NCBI RefSeq assembly: GCF_000364705.1
Contig: NZ_AQOH01000202.1
Location: 1-63,517, forward strand
Origin: Pseudomonas fuscovaginae SE-1
GTDB taxonomy: Bacteria > Pseudomonadota > Gammaproteobacteria > Pseudomonadales > Pseudomonadaceae
Length of the DNA: 63,517 nt
Direction of reading: 5' to 3'
The notes beneath the pieces are model-generated. The model saw only the letters and a list, made by a program, of their open reading frames with translations, did no database searches and was not told where the DNA came from. A program made the translations under genes and the position numbers. Positions within the stretch are counted from its first letter, which is position 1. Each line of letters begins with the position of its first letter. Below, piece after piece: positions 18,258-25,234 of the stretch.

Positions 18258-19163
18258 TCAGGGCTTCGCCCACTTCTCCAGGGCGAACTCGACGAAGCTG
18301 CGCAGCTTGGGCAACCGGTAGCGGTCCTGGGCGTAGAGCAGGTTCATCGGTCGCGACGGCAGCTTGTAGCCGACCAACAGGGGCACCAGCCGCCCTTCGC
18401 GCAGATCGTCGCGCAGCAGGGCATCCGGCACCATCACGATGCCCATGCCCGCCAGCGCCGCCTGGTACAGCGCCGATGAGCTGTTGATGGTCATCGGGCC
18501 GCTGACCGGTACCAGGATCTCTCCCTCCGGGCCGCTCAGGCTCCATTGTTTTTCCACCGTGCGCCAGTCGTCTCCCGCCGGGTAGGCGAAGGCCAGGCAG
18601 TCGTGATGCGCCAGGTCCTGGGGGACCAGTGGCGTGCCACGGCGCCTGAGATAGTCGGGCGAGGCGCAGACCGTCAAGGCGTAGTTTTCCAGCGGCCGGG
18701 CAATCAGCGTCGAGGGTTCGGGTACGCCCAGGCGGATCGCCACGTCGAAACCGCTGTCGATCAAGTCTTCACGCTGGTTGCTGAGCATTACATCGAGCTT
18801 GATCCGCGGATAGCGCCGGACGAACTCGCTGAGTGCCGGAGCCAGGCGCTCGGAACCGAAAGTCAGTGGCGCGGTGATCCGCAAGGTGCCACTGGGCTCG
18901 CCCTGAACCTGTTCGGCCAGGCGTTCGGAGTCGGCCACCAGCCCCAGCACTTCCAGGCAACGCTGGTAGTAGGTCGCACCGAACTCGGTCAGGCGCTGGC
19001 GACGCGTGGTGCGGTTGAGCAGGCTGACGCCGAGACGCTGTTCCAGCGAGCGCAGGTGGTTGCCGACCATGGTGGTGGAGATACCGCACTCCAGGGCGGC
19101 GGCGGTCATGCTGCCGCTTTCCACTACCTTCACGTACACCTGCATGGCCTGGAACAGGTCCAT
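18258..19163 (-). CDS. LysR-family transcriptional regulator
   Basis: A 301-residue LysR-type regulator. The winged helix-turn-helix is at residues 1-60 (SMTAAALECGISTTMVGNHLRSLEQRLG, then LLNRTTRR), followed by a substrate-binding effector domain from about residue 90. The start at 19163 is favoured by AGGA 8 bp upstream. It is divergent from the aminotransferase gene with about 100 bp between starts, the classical arrangement for a LysR regulator and its target; the effector is unknown. The sequence belongs to the large group with RTTRRQRLTEFG (CrgA/DmlR-like). Confidence 0.9.
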   Translation of the reverse strand: MDLFQAMQVYVKVVESGSMTAAALECGISTTMVGNHLRSLEQRLGVSLLNRTTRRQRLTEFGATYYQRCLEVLGLVADSERLAEQVQGEPSGTLRITAPLTFGSERLAPALSEFVRRYPRIKLDVMLSNQREDLIDSGFDVAIRLGVPEPSTLIARPLENYALTVCASPDYLRRRGTPLVPQDLAHHDCLAFAYPAGDDWRTVEKQWSLSGPEGEILVPVSGPMTINSSSALYQAALAGMGIVMVPDALLRDDLREGRLVPLLVGYKLPSRPMNLLYAQDRYRLPKLRSFVEFALEKWAKP

Positions 19164-19265
19164 TATCAATTCCTGCTTGAAAATTAATGAAGTTTTGCAC
19201 AGTTTATCCAGCTCAGGTGGCTAACGATACTGCTCGCACCCCCTCACCGCCTGGAGCCCGCTGCC

Positions 19266-20474
19266 ATGACCGCCGCCTGCCTGATGACCACCTACCAACC
19301 GCTCGACCTGGGATTCGTAAAGGGCCTGGGCACGCGCCTGTGGGATCAGGACGGCCGCGAGTACCTGGATGCCGTGGCGGGGGTGGCGGTGACCAATGTC
19401 GGTCACTCCCACCCGCGGCTGGTCAGTGCGATCAGCGAGCAGGCCGGCCTGCTGCTGCATACCTCGAACCTCTATACCATCGACTGGCAACAGCGGCTGG
19501 CGCAACGCCTGGCCGGGTTGTCGGGAATGGATCGGGTGTTCTTCAACAATTCCGGCGCCGAGGCCAATGAAACCGCGCTGAAGCTGGCCCGCCTGCATGC
19601 CTGGCATCGGGGGATCGAACAGCCGCTGGTGGTGGTCATGGAGAACGCTTTCCACGGTCGCACTCTGGGCACCCTCTCGGCCAGCGATGGCCCGGCGGTG
19701 CGACTGGGCTACCATGCTTTGCCGGGTGATTTCATCAAGGTACCGTTCGGCGACCTGCCGCTGCTGCACAGCCTGGCCCGCAGCCATGGCCAGCGTATCT
19801 GCGCGGTGCTGATGGAGCCGATCCAAGGCGAGGGTGGGGTACAACTGCCGCCGCCGGGATACCTGAAAGCCGTGCGCGACCTGTGCAAGCGGCGCTCGTG
19901 GTTGCTGATGCTCGATGAAATCCAGACGGGTGTCGGCCGTACCGGCCAGTGGTTCGCCTTCCAGCACGAAGGTATCGTCCCGGATGTGATGACCCTGGCC
20001 AAGGGCCTGGGCAACGGCATTCCCATCGGTGCCTGCCTGGCACGGGGCAAGGCGGCGCAGTTGTTCACCCCGGGCAGCCATGGCAGCACCTTCGGCGGCA
20101 ATCCGCTGGCCTGTCGGGTGGGGTGTACCGTACTCGATATCGTCGAGGAGCAGGGCCTGGTCGCCAATGCCGGGCAACGGGGCGAACGGCTGCTCACGCG
20201 TTTGCAGGAGGAACTGGGCCAGCATCCACAGGTGCGGGCGATCCGCGGACGGGGCTTGATGATCGGCATCGAACTCAGGCAGCCGGTCCGCGACCTGGCG
20301 CTGATCGCCGCCCGTGAGCAGGGCGTGCTGATCAACGTCACGCGGGGCAGGACCATCCGCCTGCTGCCGCCATTGACGATCGATGCGCTGGAGGTGGAGA
20401 TGATCGTCGCCGGCGTGCGCGATGCGCTGGTTGCCGCCTGCGCCGACGCTGGCGGGAACGCGGTGGCGGTATAG
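19266..20474 (+). CDS. Class-III aminotransferase, acetylornithine-aminotransferase-like
   Basis: A 402-residue PLP-dependent enzyme. It shows [36 protein letters not shown], the PLP aspartate in [15 protein letters not shown], and the Schiff-base lysine in [18 protein letters not shown], followed by [15 protein letters not shown]. These match the ArgD/AruC subgroup, which transfers the delta-amino group of N-acetylornithine or succinylornithine to 2-oxoglutarate. It stands alone beside a LysR regulator rather than with arg or aru genes, so it is probably a second, specialised copy. Its stop codon lies inside the activator-like box of the downstream sRNA. Confidence 0.9.
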   Translation: MTAACLMTTYQPLDLGFVKGLGTRLWDQDGREYLDAVAGVAVTNVGHSHPRLVSAISEQAGLLLHTSNLYTIDWQQRLAQRLAGLSGMDRVFFNNSGAEANETALKLARLHAWHRGIEQPLVVVMENAFHGRTLGTLSASDGPAVRLGYHALPGDFIKVPFGDLPLLHSLARSHGQRICAVLMEPIQGEGGVQLPPPGYLKAVRDLCKRRSWLLMLDEIQTGVGRTGQWFAFQHEGIVPDVMTLAKGLGNGIPIGACLARGKAAQLFTPGSHGSTFGGNPLACRVGCTVLDIVEEQGLVANAGQRGERLLTRLQEELGQHPQVRAIRGRGLMIGIELRQPVRDLALIAAREQGVLINVTRGRTIRLLPPLTIDALEVEMIVAGVRDALVAACADAGGNAVAV

Positions 20475-20537
20475 CCAAAGGCTTACACGCCACACTGGCG
20501 ATCACGTCTTTGCCCGACCCGGTCGTTGCCCTAATCT
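20470..20537 (+). promoter_or_regulatory. Promoter and activator-like box of the second RsmX-like sRNA
   Basis: TTGCCC (20510-20515) and TAATCT (20532-20537) with a 16-bp spacer form the core promoter. AAAGGCTTACACGC (20477-20490) is identical to the box before copy 1, with TATAGC in place of TATGGC to its left. CTTACA ends 45 bp before the -10 in both copies. The box starts within the last codons of the aminotransferase gene. Confidence 0.7.
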
Positions 20538-20543
20538 ACACCC

Positions 20544-20656
20544 ATCACTGCTGCATACGGATGTGCGCAGGATCACGGAAGATCGACCTGGCCAGGATGG
20601 CTACCGACAGGATGTTGGGCAGGTCAAAAAAAGAACCCGCTTCGGCGGGTTTTTTT
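20544..20656 (+). ncRNA. rsmX: RsmX-like small regulatory RNA, copy 2
   Basis: About 113 nt ending in ACCCGC-TTCG-GCGGGT plus T7 (to 20656). Five GGA motifs occur, nearly all in loops: GCATA-CGGA-TGTGC, GATC-ACGGAA-GATC, GCC-AGGAT-GGC and CGAC-AGGAT-GTTG. The first stem differs in sequence from that of copy 1 but keeps pairing and the GGA loop, which supports a conserved RNA fold. The predicted role is sequestration of RsmA/RsmE proteins under GacA control. It lies between the aminotransferase gene and an unknown gene, 1.2 kb before the cellulose operon. Confidence 0.85.
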
Positions 20657-20760
20657 GTGCCTGATTGATGGGAAGCTCAGGCGGTGCCGCGTTGACGCGG
20701 GTGCAGTGGGCCTTTGACCTCTGTCCCGCGCTGAGGTGCGGGTCTTGCTGCGGAGACCGC

Positions 20761-21465
20761 CTACTGCTGAACCACGCTGTACCCGGCAAACGCCGTCTGC
20801 TGCTGGATGGCGGTGACGATGTTCTTGCGGGTCGCCGGCTGTGCGTTGCCCTCGTTATCGACAAAGGTTTCGTTCAGCAGTTCGGCCAGGTCGCCATGGC
20901 CGGCGAAGGCGAAGCCCAGGAATTCGAACGCTTCACGGTCGGCGTTGGCCTTGGTGCGGGGCGTGCGCAATGGAAAAGTGACGCTGGTGCCGTCCTTGCT
21001 GATGACGAACACCTCGGCTTCCTTCTTCGTCCGCGAGGATTTGCCCTTGCCGGCGTTGGGGTTGGTGATCGCCTGGTGGGTCTGGTTCAGTACCTTCAGT
21101 GCCAGGCCATAGACCAGTTCCTGGAACGCCGGGTCGTTCTTGTAGCTGGACAGGATCCGGGTGATCGGATATTTCGTGCTCAGGTCTTCCAGCGCGGCGA
21201 GGTCCGCGGCTTCGGCATCCTTGAGCTGCTTGAGCTGGCCCATGAGTTCGTAGGCTCTGTCGTCGTCGAAACGGTCGTGCGCCTGGCGGACCTGGACGCG
21301 CAACTGGCGGATTTCCTCGCTTTCCTTGGAACTCTGAAAGGCGTCTAGCACCATCTCACTGATGGTCTTGGCCTGGGCGACGTGCTGGGAAAGATTGATC
21401 GCGTTTTCGTATTCGTGCTTGGCGGACAAGGAGGTTACGGCTTCATCGGTATGAGAGTCAGGCAT
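20761..21465 (-). CDS. Unrecognised 234-aa acidic/helical protein
   Basis: A 234-residue soluble protein of unknown family. Residues 1-110 are highly charged and likely helical or coiled coil (QLRVQVRQAHDRFDDDRAYE and the following acidic repeats). A linker rich in G, K, S and T (NAGKGKSSRTKKEA, about 140-153) resembles the basic linker of H-NS/MvaT proteins. The last 80 residues (EVFVISKDGTSVTFPLRTPR onward) could be a small beta-rich domain. No signal peptide, cysteine or catalytic motif is evident. It is convergent with the second RsmX-like RNA and divergent from the cellulose operon. A DNA-binding or scaffold role is only a guess from the linker. Confidence 0.7.
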   Translation of the reverse strand: MPDSHTDEAVTSLSAKHEYENAINLSQHVAQAKTISEMVLDAFQSSKESEEIRQLRVQVRQAHDRFDDDRAYELMGQLKQLKDAEAADLAALEDLSTKYPITRILSSYKNDPAFQELVYGLALKVLNQTHQAITNPNAGKGKSSRTKKEAEVFVISKDGTSVTFPLRTPRTKANADREAFEFLGFAFAGHGDLAELLNETFVDNEGNAQPATRKNIVTAIQQQTAFAGYSVVQQ

Positions 21466-21815
21466 CGAAATTTCGCTATTTCATTTAACAGGGGGTAAGG
21501 CTCAAAATGCCTCGGCATTTTTGGGCGCTTAATCTATTGGACCGGCGCGCCGTTGTCACGGATCAACAGGCGAGCGGCCGGCTCAGCGGCGGGGTTTTCG
21601 GCTTGTTCAACAGGTTTCAAAGTTGTTCGCCAAAATATTGGCTGGCCGCCTGTCTGTGCTGAATAAAATCAATTAGACAGCAAAATAATGACACCATCAT
21701 ATTGCTACTACCTGTAGGGGAAGCAGTCGGGAATAATGGACGCTGTACAACCAGGGTGGGTGCTTGTCCCTTTGGATGCTGATTTTGAATTTTTATTGTG
21801 CAAAGGGACACCGGC
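21466..21815. promoter_or_regulatory. Divergent upstream region of the cellulose operon
   Basis: About 350 bp, more A+T-rich than the flanks from 21640 to 21800, as expected of a regulated promoter. It holds a perfect stem AAAATGCC-TC-GGCATTTT at 21504-21521, which lies in the 5' region of the minus-strand gene. AAAGGGAC (21802-21809), just before the bcsQ start, overlaps an ANGGA motif (AGGGA), a possible RsmA/RsmE contact. Candidate FleQ or AmrZ sites could not be identified by eye. Confidence 0.45.
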
Positions 21816-23012
21816 ATGCATCGTTCTGACGATATCGCGAATCTGTTCAAGAGATTCGGGGGGAGTGCGCAAAATTATCTCGAAATCGAGCCGTCCTATG
21901 ACTACGCCGAGGAAACGGCGAGCGAGCTGATCGCGAGCCTGAGTTCACTGCAGCCGATGGTCGCGGTATCTGCGGCCGTGCCTTCGCTCCCGGTTACCGA
22001 TGAGATGCAAGCCGCAACCCCGGGCCGTCCCGATGATGTGCCGTCGGCGCTTGCCGAGCCAGAGCCTGTTCCGGTCCCGGTGGTGCCGTTGGCCGCTGCG
22101 GCACCGACGCCGGTTGCCACAGCCACCGCCGCGGCCTCCATGAACTCCCTGAGCCGCCTGCTGGCGGAAATCGAGCAGCAACGCCAGGCGAGTGCTTCCC
22201 ACACTCCCGCCCAGGTCGCTGGGCAGCCGGTGCTCAAAGCCAAGGTCATCGCCGTGGTCTCGGCCAAGGGCGGCGTCGGCAAGAGCACCCTGGCCGCGGC
22301 ACTGGCCAGCGCCATCAAGCGTGCCGACGGCCGCACCCTGGCCCTCGACCTCGATCCGCAGAATGCCCTGTGCCTGCACCTGGGCGGCAACGACCAATGG
22401 CCCGGCATCGCCCAGGAACATCGGCAGCAGGACTGGCGGCGCCTGCTGCGTGACGGCTACTCGGCTTGCCACTGCCTGGCCTATGGCCTGGTGAGCGAAG
22501 AGGAGCGGGTGAGTTTCGAAAACGCCCTGCGCGACGATCCCACCTGGCTGGCTCGGCAACTGGCCGAACTGGGGTTGGGCGAACAGGACACTGTGATCAT
22601 CGATACCCCCACCGGAGCGACGGCTTACCTGGCCCAGGCGCTGGCCATTGCCGATGTCGCGCTGGTGGTGACCCTCGCCGATGCCGGGTCCTATGCCAGC
22701 CTGGAACAGATGGACCGCCTGTTGGCACCCTATCGGCAGCGGGAGATGCCGTTACAGTGCAAGTATGTCATCAACCAACTGGATACTTCGCGTCAGTTCA
22801 GCCTCGACGTCTGTGAAGTATTGAAAAGAAAGGCCGATAACCGCTTGTTGGGGGTGATCCGTCAGGACCACTTCCTCGGCGAGGCATTGGCCTATGAGCG
22901 TAATCCCCTGGCGCATATCCCTACGACCCGAGGCTGTCAGGACATTCTCGACGTGGCCGGTTCGCTGTGCGAACTGCTCGTGCAAGGTACGCAAGAGTCC
23001 CATCTGTCATGA
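21816..23012 (+). CDS. bcsQ: Cellulose synthesis ParA/MinD-like ATPase BcsQ (WssA type) with N-terminal extension
   Basis: A 398-residue protein. The N-terminus (DDIANLFKRFGGSAQNYLEI, about residues 4-23) looks like the short BcsR/BcsP-type motif, separate in E. coli. A long Ala/Pro/Val-rich linker (about 45-140) joins it to a MinD/ParA-type ATPase with the deviant Walker A KGGVGKST near residue 156 and the switch segment VIIDTPTGATAYLAQAL. BcsQ-type ATPases localise and support the synthase at the cell pole. The ATG at 21816 has AAGGGA upstream; a GTG at 21798 does not. It is first in the operon and its stop overlaps the bcsA start (ATGA). Confidence 0.9.
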   Translation: MHRSDDIANLFKRFGGSAQNYLEIEPSYDYAEETASELIASLSSLQPMVAVSAAVPSLPVTDEMQAATPGRPDDVPSALAEPEPVPVPVVPLAAAAPTPVATATAAASMNSLSRLLAEIEQQRQASASHTPAQVAGQPVLKAKVIAVVSAKGGVGKSTLAAALASAIKRADGRTLALDLDPQNALCLHLGGNDQWPGIAQEHRQQDWRRLLRDGYSACHCLAYGLVSEEERVSFENALRDDPTWLARQLAELGLGEQDTVIIDTPTGATAYLAQALAIADVALVVTLADAGSYASLEQMDRLLAPYRQREMPLQCKYVINQLDTSRQFSLDVCEVLKRKADNRLLGVIRQDHFLGEALAYERNPLAHIPTTRGCQDILDVAGSLCELLVQGTQESHLS

Positions 23013-25234
23013 CCATCGATCCCAATTTCACGCCCCAGACCCCGGGGCGCTCAGAGTTGCGCCTCAATGACTGGCTGGCCCGCGTCAAGCAGTGGCCGAG
23101 CGCCTTGCGTCGCACGCTGATCGTGGTGGGGGCACTCAGCGCCTGTCTGTTGCTGGTCGGCATCATCAGTGCCCCACTGGACCTGTACACCCAATGCCTG
23201 TTCGCGGCGCTGTGCTTCGGCTCGGCCCTGCTGATCAAGCGGGTGCCCGGCCGCTTTCCGGTACTGGCGCTGATCGTGCTGTCGCTGGTGGCGTCCCTGC
23301 GCTATCTGTACTGGCGCCTGACCGACACCCTGGGCTTCGAAGGCTGGCTGGATATCCTGTTCGGCTACGGCCTGGTCCTGGCCGAGTTCTATGCGCTGGT
23401 GGTGCTGATATTCGGCTACGTGCAGACTGCCTGGCCATTGCGCCGCCGTCCGGTGCTGCTGGCCGGTGATCCGAGCGACTGGCCGACGGTGGATGTGTTC
23501 ATCCCCACCTACAACGAAGCGCTGAACATCGTGAAGCTGAGTATCTTCGCCGCCCAGGCGATGGACTGGCCGAAGGACAAGCTGCGCGTTCACGTGCTCG
23601 ACGATGGTCGCCGCGAGGAGTTCCGCCGGTTCTGCAGCAACATCGGGGTCAACTACATCACCCGCGACAACAATTTCCACGCCAAGGCCGGCAACCTCAA
23701 CGAAGCGCTCAAGGTGACCGATGGCGAATACATCGCCATGTTCGACGCCGACCACGTACCGACCCGCTCCTTCCTGCAGATCGGCATGGGCTGGTTCCTC
23801 AAGGATTCGAAGCTGGCGATGCTGCAGACGCCGCACTTCTTCTTTTCCCCGGACCCGTTCGAGAAGAACCTCAACACCTTCCGCGCCGTGCCCAACGAGG
23901 GCGAGCTGTTCTATGGCCTTGTGCAGGACGGCAACGACCTGTGGAACGCCACGTTCTTCTGCGGCTCCTGTGCGATCCTGCGCCGCAAGCCGCTGGAGGA
24001 AATCGGCGGGGTGGCGGTCGAGACCGTCACCGAGGACGCCCATACCGCGCTCAAGCTCAACCGTGCCGGCTACAACACCGCCTACCTGGCGATCCCCCAG
24101 GCCGCGGGACTGGCGACCGAAAGCCTGTCGCGCCACATCAGCCAGCGTATCCGCTGGGCACGCGGCATGGCGCAGATCTTCCGGGTCGACAACCCGCTGA
24201 TGGGCAAGGGCCTGAACCTGGGCCAGCGCATCTGCTATGCCAACGCCATGTTGCACTTTTTCTACGGCCTGCCGCGGCTGGTGTTCCTCACCGCGCCGCT
24301 GGCCTACCTGATTTTCGGCGCGCAGATCTTCCATGCCTCGGCATTGATGATCACCGCCTACGCCTTGCCGCACCTGTTCCATTCCAACCTGACCAACTCC
24401 CGCATCCAGGGGCGTTTCCGGCATTCGTTCTGGAACGAGGTCTACGAAACGGTACTGGCCTGGTACATCATGCCGCCGGTGCTGATGGCGCTGGTCAACC
24501 CCAGGTTCGGCGGCTTCAACGTCACCGACAAGGGCGGCATCATCGACAAGGAATACTTCGACTGGAAACTGGCCCGGCCGTACATCGTGCTGCTGGCGCT
24601 GAACCTGATCGGGCTGCTGTGCGGTATCTGGCAGTTCATCTGGGGCGAGCCCGACACCGCGATCACCGTGCTGATCAACTGTGTCTGGACGCTCTACAAC
24701 CTGATCATCACCAGCGCCGCCGTGGCAGTGGCTTCGGAAACCCGCCAGGTCCGTTCCGAGCCGCGGGTCCGTGCCGAACTGCCGGTCAGGATCGGGCTGG
24801 CCGATGGTACCGAGGTCTACGGTGTGACCCAGGACTTTTCCCAGCGCGGCCTCGGCCTCAAGTTGCCGGAGGGCACCACGGTGGCCGCCGGTGAACGCAT
24901 TCGCGTCTCGCTGTTCCGCAATTCGCAAACCAGCCAGTTCGATACAACGGTGGTGTTCAGCAAGGGCCAGTACCTCGGTGCGCTGTTCGACCCGTTGACC
25001 CTGCGCCAGCAAAGCGAACTGGTGCGCATGACCTTCTCCCGCGCCGACACCTGGGCCGCCAGTTGGGGCAGCGGCAAGGTCGATACGCCGCTGTCGGCCC
25101 TGCGTGAAGTCAGTGCCATCGGTGTGGTCGGCATGGGCGCGTTGATCAAGGCCAGCGTGCTGCAGGTTCGTGATCGCCTGGCTGCAAGATCTGCCAATTC
25201 GAAATCGCTCGATCCTCTTATGGACAAGTCATGA
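23009..25234 (+). CDS. bcsA: Cellulose synthase catalytic subunit BcsA (WssB type)
   Basis: A 741-residue family-2 glycosyltransferase of the inner membrane. N-terminal helices are followed by the catalytic signature: DDG near residue 200, DADHVPT near 245, TEDAHT near 340, and QRIRWARG near 380. More membrane helices follow, and then a PilZ domain (from about 580; RSEPR and DFSQRGLGLK) that binds cyclic di-GMP and relieves autoinhibition. It polymerises UDP-glucose into beta-1,4-glucan and pushes it through its own channel to BcsB. The ATG at 23009 overlaps the bcsQ stop; the longer frame from 22967 is inside bcsQ. Confidence 0.97.
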   Translation: MTIDPNFTPQTPGRSELRLNDWLARVKQWPSALRRTLIVVGALSACLLLVGIISAPLDLYTQCLFAALCFGSALLIKRVPGRFPVLALIVLSLVASLRYLYWRLTDTLGFEGWLDILFGYGLVLAEFYALVVLIFGYVQTAWPLRRRPVLLAGDPSDWPTVDVFIPTYNEALNIVKLSIFAAQAMDWPKDKLRVHVLDDGRREEFRRFCSNIGVNYITRDNNFHAKAGNLNEALKVTDGEYIAMFDADHVPTRSFLQIGMGWFLKDSKLAMLQTPHFFFSPDPFEKNLNTFRAVPNEGELFYGLVQDGNDLWNATFFCGSCAILRRKPLEEIGGVAVETVTEDAHTALKLNRAGYNTAYLAIPQAAGLATESLSRHISQRIRWARGMAQIFRVDNPLMGKGLNLGQRICYANAMLHFFYGLPRLVFLTAPLAYLIFGAQIFHASALMITAYALPHLFHSNLTNSRIQGRFRHSFWNEVYETVLAWYIMPPVLMALVNPRFGGFNVTDKGGIIDKEYFDWKLARPYIVLLALNLIGLLCGIWQFIWGEPDTAITVLINCVWTLYNLIITSAAVAVASETRQVRSEPRVRAELPVRIGLADGTEVYGVTQDFSQRGLGLKLPEGTTVAAGERIRVSLFRNSQTSQFDTTVVFSKGQYLGALFDPLTLRQQSELVRMTFSRADTWAASWGSGKVDTPLSALREVSAIGVVGMGALIKASVLQVRDRLAARSANSKSLDPLMDKS

